Source of the DNA: Macrotrachela quadricornifera
Lineage: Eukaryota; Rotifera; Eurotatoria; Philodinida; Philodinidae
Reading direction: 5' to 3'
Length of the DNA: 64,000 nucleotides
Assembly: GCA_022393335.1 (NCBI GenBank)
Contig: JAJEKB010020675.1
Location: 114,194 to 178,193, forward strand
Positions 1 through 12,233 of this stretch are shown here, piece after piece. The position numbers and the translations under genes were made by a program. Numbering within the stretch: the stretch's first letter is position 1; each line of letters begins with the position of its first letter. The notes under the pieces were generated by a model. It made no database searches. It saw nothing but the letters and a program-made list of their open reading frames with translations, and had not been told where the DNA came from.

Positions 1-654
1 CGCTTTCTCTTTCGATGAAAAACATTTTAAACTCACTTTTACAATCTCACCTACATTTTCAAGGAATTTTTGTATAACATAATAATTTTAGATAATAGAC
101 TGCCGGTGATATGTGACTTTTACGTATTTTGTGATTAACAAAATGACTAAGTCATCTTTGAAATACTGCAAATTTTATGTTTTGCTAAAAGAGAGAGACG
201 CTCTGATTTAGAGATCTTATTTGCACAGTAATGTCGATGAAGCTATCAAGACTTGTGAAGCTCTAGTATCAACTATGTTTGATTAGTTGAGGCTCAGTCT
301 CATCTAATATTAGAATTTGACTTCTCATAATAATACATATTTGCAAACTTCTTGTGTGCTAGTGTAGAGGTGTCCGAGCAGAGAACGTCCTCCTCGCAAT
401 GGAAAATTGTTCTGTTTTGCTGAGTGGTAAATCTGGGTTTGTTATGCAGCATGACGAGACTAATAGTTTCTTCGCAAAAAACTCGGACTTAAACGGCTAT
501 TTTTAATAAAAGAAATTCTACAAAAATATTAAAAGTTTTTCACTATGCAGAAATATAACAAATGTTTGAGTGTAGTCAGCAGAAAAGGTGTGTAAACATT
601 TTATAAAGAGCTTCGTTTCGAGATAGTCATTGAAAGTCTGGCCGTATCCAGCAA
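1..654. other. Gene-less left edge
   Basis: No reading frame with coding character and no splice-bounded exon was found. An 18-19 base stretch near 22-50 reappears inverted near 2277, which may be chance in AT-rich DNA. The stretch ends where a Helitron-like element begins. Confidence 0.5.
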
Positions 655-2209
655 TCTATACGTATAAAGAAGAGTGTTTGTCTGTTCGCTATATATTCAG
701 TCTCTGTAATAGCTATGATCACCAAACTTTCCACGATGCTTCTCTAGATCCCAGGAAGGTCGACGGGGAATTGGCATGGTCATCGGGGTGTGGGGTGTGG
801 GTGAAATTTCACCCAGCTGATGCCAAACGGAACTTATCTATATATATATGAATAAGAATGTTTGTCTGTTCACTATGCATTGAATTCCTGTAATAGCTAG
901 GATTAACAAACTTTCCATGATACATTCTTAGGTCCAGAGGAAGATCGAGGGAGAATTGGTATGACGAGAGAGGTACATGATGAGGTTGGTGAAGTTTTAT
1001 CCATATCATAGTAGATTACAAGTTTTACCAATTTTTCGGAAATTCTCAAAAATTTTCTCAGACTTGCGACCATTTGTTTCATGTTTTCTATCTCTGTGGA
1101 CTGTTCGTGAATAAATAGCTTCTATTTGATCAAAAGTTTCTACATTCATGATACTGGATGACTTCATGATAGAAATATCCAAGTATAGTTTTTATCACGG
1201 ATACCTAGGAGGCCTTTGTGTCATTCATCAACCGAGACTGAAAGAAGGTCACAGACTAAGCTTAACACAACTGCATACAAGAGAAAGTGGAGTATAGAAG
1301 TAGACCCACGCTTGGTTGATCTATTCTTCGATCAGTCAATAATATTCATTTCTTCGAGCTTTTGACGATGATGTTTGACAAGAAGAAAAACGTTTTTCAA
1401 AGAGACTTTCTTCAATAAAGCAACTTGGAAAGAATTTAATAGAACTCAACAAAGCATCCTTGGGAGTGAAGTTTACTTGCAAAAAGGAGAACAGGATCAT
1501 GATCGGGTTTTGCCTCAAACCCAATCAATAATTTACTGTTAGAAATGGTAATCTATATGTTTCTGTAAAGGTTTCCTTACTTGGTATACTATCACGACTA
1601 ATGTATGATATGTATCTTTCAGTAACGCTACAGGAGTGATTGTCTTGGAATAGATGCAATGAGTCTAAGGCTAGATGAGGTTTAGGTTTCGTTTTCGACT
1701 AAAATGAGATAGAATCAGGATACTATTGAGATTGGATTGGAATAATGACAACATCATGATGAAGATAGGTCCAGGAGACACTCTGGAACAAGGTCATGAT
1801 CGAATCGGGATTGAAACCGCACCGGAATCTAATTGAAATGAAACGAGAACGGAGGTTAAAATGGGATCAGTAGTAAGGGTAGAATGAGATCAGAACAAGA
1901 ACTACATTAGACATAAGATAATATTAGGGTTGATTAAGGATCAGATTAGAAGCGGGTTTGTGAAATCGAAATTGGGATCGAAAAGGCTGACTAAAGACGC
2001 ATCTTGATTTAGAACGCCTACTCAGATAATTCTTCAAAATGGCATTAGTTAAATGCCAAAGCAAAAATAGATGGCACGGGTCTTAAGTTCTTATTTTTTC
2101 ATCATGCGTATGAGCAATGAGTGAAGGGAAATCATAGAACCTTTGTTTTCGGACATGTAGAATGTACAACATTGCATATTTTCTGACCATCATTGGGTAC
2201 CTCCGCTAG
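655..2209 (+). mobile_element. Helitron-like non-autonomous element, copy 1
   Basis: The element begins TCTATACGTATAAAG directly after an A (654) and ends ...GGTACCTCCGCTAG directly before a T (2210). This is the A/T insertion and TC...CTAG end pattern known for Helitrons. The second copy at 56927-58273 has matching ends and a similar head carrying the phrase TGTCTGTTCGCTATG. A head module occurs twice, from 655 and again from 837 after another A-TC junction. A 16-base palindrome, GGGTGAAATTTCACCC, lies at 799-814. No Rep/helicase frame is visible, so it would be non-autonomous. The middle (about 1660-2000) is purine-rich and degenerately repetitive. Superfamily assignment rests on the ends only. 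Confidence 0.62.
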
Positions 2210-3184
2210 TAGAAGTATAAAATAAAATTTTCTGAATTGAGTGCAGCAATATTTTTCTCAAAAAAATTGGAAGAAAAGTGAGTTTTAAAATGCGTAAGAG
2301 TTATTTGCTTCACAAAAATTTAACAAGTGTATGGGTGGCGTAGTCTACTGTGGGACTCTTAATTTATTTTTGAAAACTTCATTTCTTTTTCGAAGAACTT
2401 AATTTTTGAGCAAAAATGGCTAGCATGATCACCTGGGCCCAGTGGTGCATAATCTATCTGTGTACGGGAACGTGTGTTTGAGGTAAATTTTGCTTCTAGA
2501 GAGATTTTCTAAGGATTATACTGTAAAGATGTGTTTTGCTGTTTTTCTAATCGAGGAAATTTTCAAAAATATTTTCCCATTTGCACACACTCAACCATTT
2601 TACCGATAGATTCTATATCTCTGTCTGCACCACTAGAAAGTTTTTTGTTGAAACTTTTTTTGAAAAAAGTCTGCAATGGGAAACAAAACTTTTGTGTTTC
2701 TATAAAAAAAAAATTTTACTACAGGACACCTCGTACATGTGGTAGTTCGTAATCCAAGAACGAACGAAGAAACCGGTTTCGAAGGATCTTTAGGCATACT
2801 TATTTTTATCGGTTTCTTTTGTTCGTTTAATGGTCTCGGAAAAGACCGTCACTTGACGTTTCGATCAAAGTTTGCTAAACAAATTTTGACGGGGGAAGAA
2901 ACCAAACTGTGAGAGCCTCACGTAAACTCAAGGTATTCTCTTGCGTACGTTACAAAATAAACGGTTTTTGTTACGTCAGGCCTGATACACATTTTATTTG
3001 TTTTAAAAAATCATGCCTCAGTTTATCGGTGTATAGGAGAAAGATTAGTTTGTTGTTATCAAATAAAACACTTCAATCTCTATCGCTGTCTCTGACAAAA
3101 TAAAGTAGGAAGTAGAGTTATTATTTAAACTAAGCCAAAGTTGTCTTTTGATCTACAGCAGAACAGAAGAAGGCGTAGCAAGTC
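2210..3184. other. Intergenic stretch and probable 5' flank of protease gene
   Basis: No convincing gene. Short open frames at 2531-2752 and 2909-3103 have no recognisable domain and AT-rich composition typical of chance frames. The last 100 bases probably hold the promoter and 5' UTR of the downstream protease, but no TATA box can be singled out. Confidence 0.45.
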
Positions 3185-4603
3185 ATGTTTAATTTAAACA
3201 CCTTTGCTATTCTTATTGTCACAGTTATAGTCACCTATCTCAACGCAACAACATATAAATGTGACAGAAGCCGAGGATGTGGCTGTTCATTGTATGATAC
3301 GACAACTTTAGATGCACGTATCATCAATGGTGAAACAGCGGCAATTGGTACTTGGGCATGGGCAGCCTCTCTAAAGTTAGATTCAGATAATCCACATATT
3401 TGTGGTGGTACAGTGATTGGTGAACAACATATTTTAACAGCAGCACATTGCATTGCTGACTTGTCAAAATATGGATACAGTATTTATGATATTGAGGTTC
3501 GTCTCGGTCTCAATACTATCTCATATCCAGGTTCAAATGTAGAAAGCTATAGTCTGCAAAGCGCCAAGATCCATCCAAATTACGATACTGACAATACTGA
3601 AAAAGGCTACGATATAGCTATACTAACACTAAATCGAAAAATTGATTTTAATGGAAACCGATTTATTTCAAAAATATGCCTTCCGTTTGTTAATTCTACG
3701 CCACCAACTGATTTAGCAAATCCAGAATATCCACTACCTAACACAGATTTAGTCGCGATTGGTTGGGGTGTTACAAGTGAAGGCAGTCATATAACATCCG
3801 ACACGCTTCAACAGGTGACACTGCAGGCAGTTGATAAATATGATTCAAGATGTCGTTTTCCAGGAAACTCCCTGATACCAGCACAAAACAATAATCCACA
3901 AATACAAATGTGCGCTACTGGTCTAGGCAAAGGTAAGTTATAGGTAGGTATGCACTAATTTCAGTCCTGACGGATAAGACTGGATGTCAGTCTGACTGGG
4001 TACACATGTAGTGTATTAGTATTACTCTCTACTAATTCTTATTCTATTACCTCTAACTTAGATATACTGTGAGCCCAGTCCTTGACTAGATGTTCAAAGA
4101 CTCGAGTCGAGTTAGACTGTACTAGTGCATAACTAGTTGCATTTCACACACTTTCCTTACGTCAGAACAGAACTATACTACAAATTCGTAATTTCTGCTC
4201 TTTTAATTTCATAGACACATGTCAAGGTGATAGTGGTGGACCATTGATGATGTTTCGTTCAGATGCAAAAGTTTGGGAATTAGTTGGTATCACAAGTTTT
4301 GGACGAGGTTGTGCAGAAAGAAGTTACTCCGGTGTCTACACACGAGTTGCTGCCTATCTCGATTGGATCAAACAGAATACACCGACAGCTGCGCCTACTC
4401 AACCAACTACTACGACGTCAAAGCCCACTCAGCCAACTACTACGACATCAAAACCCATTCAAACAATCACTTCACAACTGTTGACTCAATCGTCCACACC
4501 AAGACTCACACCTACGCCTTACTACAATAGCGCACAACGAATAAGTGGATATGGTGAACTTATTATGATAGGAATGAGTCTTTTTCTTTATTTTTCTGTG
4601 TAA
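3185..4603 (+). CDS. Secreted trypsin-like serine protease (S1 family) with Thr-rich tail
   Basis: Two exons, 3185-3932 and 4215-4603, join across a 282-bp GT-AG intron that splits a codon inside the catalytic Ser block; product 378 aa. A hydrophobic signal peptide covers about residues 1-21. The zymogen cleavage site is R45 before IINGE. The catalytic triad reads His88 (TAAHC), Asp143 (YDIAIL) and Ser256 (GDSGGP). The residue six before Ser256 is Asp250, which predicts cleavage after Lys/Arg as in trypsin. After the protease domain comes a Pro/Thr linker with two copies of [10 protein letters not shown], then a hydrophobic C-terminal stretch with no charged tail, suggesting a GPI signal or a membrane stub. 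The fold and active site are seen directly; substrate and anchoring are inferred. Confidence 0.93.
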
Positions 4604-4662
4604 TGTACGAAGAGGATGATTTATTTTTAATTATAAAGTAATTCCAGTGATTTTATTTTGAA

Positions 4663-4668
4663 AATAAA
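4663..4668 (+). promoter_or_regulatory. Poly(A) signal of protease gene
   Basis: AATAAA lies 60 bases after the stop codon of the protease gene, in the expected 3' UTR position. Confidence 0.55.
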
Positions 4669-4839
4669 CTGCTGTATGAAAGATTAAAAGAACTTTTAGT
4701 TGTATACCTATTTGTCTTAATTGAAGGTTGGTTATGTACGTATCATATTCTGTTCCTAACAGACAGAGGAATAGAAAAAAGCCTACTCATAGCAGAGATG
4801 AGGTTATCTAACAAAAGAATTTAAAAGAAGCTCATTTTT

Positions 4840-5265
4840 TGTCTATATATAGACTTTCATATTATTAGTCAAAACGTAAAAGGACGTATAGCGATAGGCT
4901 ATTGAAGCCGACTTATGCCTGTTCCACGGGATTTTCAATTTGAAACACGGTATTCACCAAAAAATCGAAAGACTATGTTCGTATCAAATTTTGCCCTCAA
5001 CCACTTGGCTTTCCGATTTATCTGCGAAACACGATCGTTTTCTAAGCATCTCATATCTCAAGGATAAAACGTTCGTTTTGGCTGGAATTTTGAAAATATT
5101 CTAACAAACATGATATCTCCTTATGGGAAAAATTTCAGGTCAAAATATGAACTTTCGAATTTTCTATTAAAATTTCAATGAAGCGATCATAATTCGTTTT
5201 CAATAGCCTTTAGACACGAGTCTTTCTAGGCTTTGGCTAATGACCCTAAGATCTATATACAAGCA
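4840..5265. repeat. Decayed palindromic element
   Basis: The left arm (about 4845-4920) and the reverse complement of the right arm (about 5180-5262) share ATTAG-CAAA, an AAAGGAC/AAAGACT stretch, the exact block AGGCTATTGAA and then CGA-TTATG. The arms are roughly 70-80 bases long and about two-thirds alike by eye. No coding frame lies between them. It looks like an old MITE or foldback; the ends are not exact. Confidence 0.45.
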
Positions 5266-6542
5266 AAACATGAACTTCAAGTCGAAGGAACAATTTTGGC
5301 GCTTCCTACACTGGAGATAAACTCATTTTATCAACCAAACTGGAGTTATATATTTTTCAACAGTTCTAAATTATTAATGATTTCAGTAACGAAGTAACTC
5401 AAAAAAAAACTAAGTGTGTTTGAACTAACATTAATAAAATAATTTTTCTGTCATAAAAAATGCTAAAAGAATCGCCTTCAGAAGTGCTGATGAAGCAGAT
5501 TTCCAGACAACGGACATTGTATTAGGCGATCGAGCTGTTCTTTGCTTCGTTTGAAATCTTGAAAATCACCTTACACTATCAATACTATTTATTAGCAGTC
5601 TTATAAGGTCTGTTCCACACATTCTCATAACTCATTTATTTATTATTATAAAGATTCGAAGAAAAAGGTTCGGTATAATTATCACATTTTTATGTTTCTG
5701 TTATGTAATAATCCTTTAACAAAAAGTTCGAAAACCAATAATTACTACGTATGCTTGGTGTTCGGTTACATTTCACCAAAGTTATTGTAAAAAATATAAA
5801 ATGTTATCAATCTAAACATTGAAACAATAGATATAGATCGTAATATCGAATTTTTCGCTATCAATTAAATTTGGCCAAATTGCATAGAAAATATCATCGG
5901 AATAGTAGTTAGTTCTACTACCGAAATATTAGAAACCAAAATACTATATTCCGATTGTCCACTCTCGGCTATCATATGGTTATGATTTCGTTCAAGATAA
6001 TATAGTTTATTTCATTAATAGACTAATGTTGCTGTCTGATTGACCAAGTAATCAGACAGACACACATTTTACAAATGGATGCCATTTTCATTCAAAAAAG
6101 GAACGAAAGAACGAAGAACGGTGAAACGAGTTTTAAACTTTTGTAACAGATTTGTCGAGCATAATCAGTGTTCAACGAAATCTAAGCTTCTCTAGTAAAA
6201 TTTTTTTGTTGCATCTTAAATAAAGGAGGCAAAAACAAACATGCCTCCCGTAGTATTCTGTGAGTTATGTTTCTTCAATTAATTCAGTTTTTGTGTGCAC
6301 AGACACTTTTAAACTCTTTTGCAACATTTCTATACATAAACACAGAAAAGACTCCAAGAGCGCTGATTTTTTTTCGCCATATCTAGCGACGTATTTCAAA
6401 TTATTTAGTTTTTTGAAACAATTACTTCTTGATACATTTCATCAATCGAAACATGCGTCCTCTTCATTGTTGAGAACTAGAACCAACTCAGGATTCATTC
6501 ATCGCCGTTGCCGGAAATAAGATCTGACAAATCCTCAAGAAA
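5266..6542. other. Intergenic stretch with one perfect hairpin
   Basis: No supported gene. A perfect 10-base inverted repeat (CTGTCTGATT / AATCAGACAG, 8-base loop) lies at 6032-6059. The frame at 6260-6520 has no domain. Confidence 0.45.
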
Positions 6543-6950
6543 TATGTTGGTGCAAAGTAAGTTCTGTCTCTTTTCCTCAATCTTGTGTCTCATATTGTTT
6601 TGATAAGTTCGTAATAACCTTGATGCATATCTAGTTAATTACAAGTAAGATCTGAGATTTTTATATAGATGTAACCAGTATTTATATTAGTTCTTAGGCG
6701 GATAATGAAACATTTCGATAAAGAAGAAAAGAAAACAGTCATATATGCATATTGTGTTTTACATTTTCATCTTCTAGCATGTTTTACAACCATGGTATTA
6801 TTTTTTTTTGTTTCTCATAGTTTCTACTGCACTCGATGCAAGAAAAAATGATATAGTCGCATTCATTCAAGTATTTTATTTAAATACAACAGAAGCACAA
6901 GAAAAATTAAATGAAAATTATTTAGCGAACAATGTTGTAGATATCTGAAA

Positions 6951-8212
6951 GAGAGTAACCCACCAACTTACAATGGACGAAAAGTTAATTTAAATATCTC
7001 TAGTACAACTCAAGCAATCTAATTGATTTTTTATAATATGTTAGTATGTTACCTAAAGCTTTATTTCAAATAATAGAGTTCACAGCAAATATTCAAAATA
7101 ATTACCATCAACCGAAATACATAAATCCATTCTTTTTACAATATTTGAAAAACACATTACATAAAGTTTCTTTCTCAATTATCTGCTTTAATTCACCTAT
7201 ATTTTTGATAGAAGTTTTATAAACGTTGTTCTTCGCATATCCTCATAGAAAGAAATCGAGAGACATTAAGTCCAGTGAACACGGAGCCTATCGAATCGAA
7301 CCACCCCAATCTATCCACCTGTTTCGAAACGTTTTGTTTAATTATTCTCATTCGACAATAGCAAAATGAGCAGCAGCTCCTTGTTGTTGAAATACTATCG
7401 AACGCATCTTGTGTAATCTTTCCACTTCTGGAATAAAGAAAGATTGCAACATCGATAAATAATTTTCTGTATTAACAGAACCATCATCGAAAAAATGGTC
7501 CTATCTGCTGGTTTTTTGATATCATACACCACACATTAAGTTTGGAAGAATTCATAAGTTTCAATAGTTGCATGTGAATTAGATTCACACCAATATCTGT
7601 TGGTATGTTTATCGACTAATCCACATAAATAAGAGGTAGCTTCGGTAGAAAAAAATAAATTTTCTTGAATATCATTTTCTAACATTGGTATTAATGGTTG
7701 GCACATTTCAACTCTATCCTGTAAGTCTTATTCATACAGTTCTTGTACGAATTGCACCTTGAATGGTTTTAATGAAAGATATTTGGTCATAATTCGGTGT
7801 GCTGTTGTTTATGAAATGGAACAAGGTGCTGCAACAGTCCGAACATTTGATTGTAGCCCAACTTGAAGAAAATCCTGAAGTTAATCGATTTTTCTTTTGT
7901 GATTTCTGACTGTCTTCCACTGTGCTAATTTTGCAGAAGCATTCAAATGTCTTTCTAATACAAGATTCAGTTGGTATTTTTGTGCCAAATTCGGCTTGCA
8001 GTTGTCGTCGAACTACTACAGGCGAGTCAAATTTAGCCATTAATAGAACTTTTTAATTCTAATATTTATAGGCACCGACATTTATCTGAAAATGTACGAA
8101 ATAAAACTTTAAGTAGCATATTAACACATTGTAAAAAAAATCAATTAGATTTCTTGTGTTATACACGAGATATTTAAATTAACTTTTCGTTCAGACTTCT
8201 AGAATACTCTGT
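6951..8212 (-). mobile_element. Mariner/Tc1-type transposon with ~95-bp terminal inverted repeats, inactive
   Basis: The two ends are inverted copies of each other over about 95 bases, both containing ACGAAAAGTTAATTTAAATA and then a similar stretch (AATCTAATTGATTTTTT). The outermost bases resemble CAGAGTA-TC-AGAAGTCTG. Between them on the minus strand lies a broken transposase (7085-8040). Target duplication is unclear; TA occurs at the right edge. The long TIRs are still easily aligned, so the copy is not very old. Confidence 0.8.
7085..8040 (-). pseudogene. Degenerate mariner-like transposase
   Basis: The minus-strand frame starts MAKFDSPVVVRRQLQAEFG at 8040 with an N-terminal helix-turn-helix like those of arthropod mariner-type elements (the RKTF...VEDS pattern). 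After frame breaks the catalytic region is readable: VFQQQGAAAHFA near 7375-7420, where the family has a catalytic Asp in QQDGAPAHF, so that Asp is replaced by Gln. Then follow a WIDWGGSIR segment and SLDLMSLDFFL with stop codons on either side, matching the PRSPDLTPLDFFLWG region. Stops, frameshifts and a lost catalytic residue make it non-functional. Confidence 0.82.
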
Positions 8213-8354
8213 ATATGGTGTTGACTTGCATCCAAGAGATGCAGATCATCCAACAATTCTTCATAATACAGTTAGATACCAAGAAGATGACTTGTCTTGC
8301 TACTGTAAAGCATTTAAATTGCGACATCAATATTGTGAATGTTATCAAATGGTA

Positions 8355-11110
8355 AAATTATTGAATGTTATTCTAGACTCTTCTATAAACTAGTTTAATT
8401 CTTTGTGACTCTTATTTTCAAAGAGTGTATTTTTCGTGCATCCATATCTATATACAAGAGAAATTTCAACATTTTATAGAAAACTAGATTATTATCGGTG
8501 AAGTTTATAGAATAGCAGAAACATAATGTAAAGTTTTCCGTTGATTAGTTTCATTTTCTTTGATAAAGTACACAGTAGGAAATCTGCCAAGCCAATAAAT
8601 GTACAAATTGTTTCTGTGATCTTTCAATGGAACAAATCTTCTTAGTTCTTGGAAGACCATTAGCATCTTTAGAATAATTAACAAACCATTGTCACTCAAA
8701 CTTTCACAAGAATTTATTTGATTAAAAATAGGGATGGCACTTCACATTTACTTTCGTAGGTCCTAAACAGATTCTATACAGAGGTACGCATAGATCCTCA
8801 AGGGTTATAGTATGGGTGGAATTAAATGAAAATAGCGTATACTCGATCTTGTGTGATGTACCTCGCCGCATCATCTACACAAAGAATTATCACCAAATTG
8901 GATCATATTACGAGAACTCATATTGAATAGTGAGTGTGGAAACGAATTCTGGATAAATGATGTTGTTTCCGGATTTAAAAGTGAAAGTTGATGCTGTTTA
9001 ATTGTAATCTTTCATTTGGAAGGATAGATTTTATGTCTGATTGTAATCAGGAAGGAAGATACATAGAAAAAGGTATGTATTCGATAGTACATGATCTTGT
9101 GAGATTAGATGAAAATCGTACAGAAAATTGGAGTTCTCAGAAATGTTCAGCTAAATTATGATATAATATATTTGAGAGACATGTTAGTATTTCACCTGTT
9201 GAGGAAGTAGATTTGAATGTGCCAGTAGTTAGTGATGATCGATTTTTCAGTACAGAACTGAGGAACGTTTAGTCGCTTATCGGAATGGTTCAGCGAGACT
9301 GCATGTGAGGCAACGTTTGAATTAATAGGACGTTTGCCCACCGATCGAATTCAATCAATTGATACTTCATTTGAAAGTGACAAATAGTTTGAAACTTTTC
9401 TCTGAATCAGTTTTGAAGAACATTTTCTTCGAAAAACCAACGGGTTGAAATTGTAGCTTTAGAAGGACCAAGGCTTATGAGGAAAATGCGACTTCTTGTA
9501 TGCAATGGCAAGTAGCATTAATGGTTAAGTGAGTATAATATGATTTAGTTCAACATTTATTTGTTCAAGTATAGTAACCTCTTCGTATGTTCGGAAATAT
9601 AGTTTAAAAATCAATAAGATGAGAATTATATATATATATCAATTGTTTAATAAACCTCGCGTGGATGTCTATGAAAGTAAAAATCGAAAATAGGCTCTTG
9701 CTGCTTATGAGAATATTTATTCGCATAAGCCATAACTATCGAACGAAAACATGTCAAATATCAGTTTAGATAATTTGAAGAATAAAAATTCTAAGATGTT
9801 CTAAATATGAAATGAGGATTTGTATAACAATGTTGCAATAATTTCGCGGATTATTGCAGAAAAATCTTGAAGAATCGACACCGTGTCAATCAGTATTGCG
9901 TCTATTTCACTTCTATATCAATCCTGGCATCTAAAATGCTTATAGGAATGCTTTACATTTCTTCACGTTCCTATTTATATCAATACGAAAGGAGACTACA
10001 GTCGCTATATGAATGTAAAGTACATTATCCAACATTTTTTTAAATACAGTAAATAGATGCTCTTTGAATGCTGATGACAGACTGTTAGCTATCCCTAAAT
10101 GAATTACTTTACACAATCTCAAAAACAGTAATACCTTGTCTTTTTACAACATCATTGTCATACTTAATATTGCGTGCATTTTACAAAGCGCATATCTCTT
10201 CGACAACAGTTTTGAAAACACCATTCGGTAAGGACTAAATCGTGATAAAACCTAATTCATCCTAACGCAATCAGGTCGTATAGACCGGTGTCACTTACAG
10301 AAAATGATTCTTCTTGAGAATTGGTGTTTTTCGAGTGGCAATCTGAAACCGCAAAGTTCCAATAATCGTCAATCGCTTCCGATCCATGAACTCCGAGAAC
10401 CACTGGTTTAACAAAACTGAACTCGGAAATTCTAAAAATCTGAGTGTATATTCAGATTCATCGAGCCCGCAAATCACATGAATCTTTGATTTTTCAGCTT
10501 TAACCATTAACATTCCATCCAACAACAAGATCAGAAGTTTATTTTATCTGACACTGGCGTGAAGTCCTGCACAGAATGGCTGTCTTTTCTCTTTAATCTA
10601 TGAGCACAAAGGATACACCTTGAACCCACTAAGACTACACGGACATACGACAATATCTATATAGAAAGGCCTATAGCCTCATACTCTAACGTTGCACATC
10701 TTTGATAACCTATGTATCCTTTCCTCTTACAGTCTTATATCGCTTCTAGCTTCTGTAGACTTATCTTCTTAGTGCCTTACTTTCTTCAGGACCTACGGAT
10801 ATCATCATACTATACGTTTTGAGGGCCTATGGATACCTCTATATAATAACTCTTAAAGACCTATGAATACCCCCTTTATAGTAGCTCTTAAAGATCTGTA
10901 GATGTCCAACTATAATACCTCTTAAAGATCTAAGGGTACCTCACACTGTAGTAGTCCTTGAGGACCTATGACTATCTCCATATAGAATCTGTTTTGGAAC
11001 TGCGAAAAGAAGGCGTAAATAATTTATTTACTTTTTTCAAAAAGTAAAAGTAAAGTGTCATTCCTAGTTAAAAAGAAAACAAAATAGAGCTTTTGAATTT
11101 GCTGCGAAAT
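8355..11110. other. Long gene-less stretch
   Basis: Small open frames (8505-8699, 9940-10122, 10295-10528, all minus) show no domain and no matching splice sites. A degenerate minisatellite lies at 10786-10985 (listed separately). Nothing else could be supported. Confidence 0.45.
10786..10985. repeat. Degenerate ~34-35 bp minisatellite
   Basis: About five to six diverged units, each starting near G-(G/A)CCTATGGATA and ending near CTCTTAAA, follow one another with a period of about 34-35 bases. The unit is heavily mutated, so copy limits are approximate. Confidence 0.6.
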
Positions 11111-12233
11111 TTATTGACTAATTTGTCTGATAGACAAATTTCCAAAATAAATCATGCTATCAACATTGGATTTCCAATGATCTGCACTTCCTCCACGAAA
11201 CCTATTTGAAAAAAAAATCAAGTAAAGTGAAATAAAAACATTTTGAGATAAAACTCACGTATGAAAAGACAAATTATTAATAAACCGTTTACTATCATTG
11301 GTTGTCCAACGAATGCTCTGATCAATTAGCGTTGTTCCATTGATTTTTATTTGGACGTGTCCATTGGCGTTATTACCAGTGTTTGATTTGACATACATGT
11401 GAACTTTGTATAGCTTGCCCTTTTCAATACTACCTAAAGTTAAGAAAAAATACGTTTCTTTTTTATTCGCTCTTTTTCAACCAATAATAGCATCTGGGAC
11501 TGAATCATAAAATGATGTCATTATAAATCTTTAAAACTTTTCGGCTGTTTCATACTCAAAACCATGTCGAATAATGAAACGAACTCGAAACAGTATTTAG
11601 TCCAAACTAGTGATGATCCTGGACGTATACTTTCTTTAAGAATAAGAATTCATACCAGTTGATGGATATGATTTACCAAAGTTGTCTCCACATTGTCCTG
11701 GCATTCCAAAATAATAAACATATGGAATGAAATAGACTCGTTTGTTATCATTGTACCACATCAAACGTAGAGTTCCACCTGCTCCATCTTTTGGTGGATT
11801 GCATCCTGTATTTCGATTTCCAATGCCCAAACCAAAACCAACTTTTCCGCCACGACTCCAGTCAAATTGACTGTGAAATCGGATGTCGAAATCCAACTCA
11901 TACGCAGAACCATCCGGTATTCTGATATTGGATACGATGCCACTTTCTCCAGTTAGAGCATCTTTTCGTAAAGTTATACGCAATTTTCCACCTGAGATCG
12001 ATGCACGATCGTTTTTCCACCCGCTGATCGAACCAAAATCAGCTTTGGCCATAGTATCTGTATACTGCCCTTGAGCATATTTGCTCCAACTGATCGATTT
12101 CTGATAGAGTTGTGTCGATGCTGATTTAGATAAACAAAAAGAGCTACTCATGTAAAAATCTATATTTGTATAATTTACCTAAATCAATCAGCACCAACAA
12201 AAGAATAATTGTCACGACTAAATTCGTTGTCAT
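11111..12233 (-). CDS. Secreted polysaccharide lyase, family 14-like
   Basis: Four exons on the minus strand: 12179-12233, 11656-12120, 11259-11433 and 11111-11201, all with GT-AG junctions and matching phases; product 261 aa. Exon 1 encodes only a signal peptide (MTTNLVVTIILLLVLIDL). The body has features of PL14-type beta-jelly-roll lyases: YELDFDIRF (92-100), GGKVGFGLGIGN (109-120), a Gly-rich loop then RLMWY (137-141), PYVYY (151-155), and a C-terminal FRGGS...W segment. PL14 enzymes cut uronic-acid polysaccharides such as alginate or glucuronan by beta-elimination, which suits digestion of algal or fungal walls. Family membership is from remembered motif patterns; substrate is inferred. 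Two introns are only 57-58 bp. The gene may derive from horizontal transfer. Confidence 0.85.

Larger units (their letters stand above)
6821..8354 (+). pseudogene. Unrecognised coding-like exon split by a mariner-type insertion
   Basis: After an intron-like acceptor (TTTCTCATAG, ending 6820) a frame reads STALDARKNDIVAFIQVFYL and continues to ...NNVVDI, where the transposon at 6951 begins. On the other side of the transposon (from about 8213) a frame reads YGVDLHPRDADHPTILHNTV and on to ...ECYQM, ending at a GT-like donor at about 8353. A possible short upstream exon (MLVQ, 6543-6555) is followed by GTAAGT. The pieces look like one exon broken by the insertion, but no family is recognised and the original frame cannot be proved. 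Codon usage resembles genes in the window more than the flanks do. Confidence 0.35.

Noticed and set aside
3235..3453. 72-codon minus-strand frame
   Set aside because: Shadow of the trypsin-like protease exon.
10295..10528. 77-codon minus-strand frame
   Set aside because: No domain, no signal of splicing, isolated in a gene-less region.
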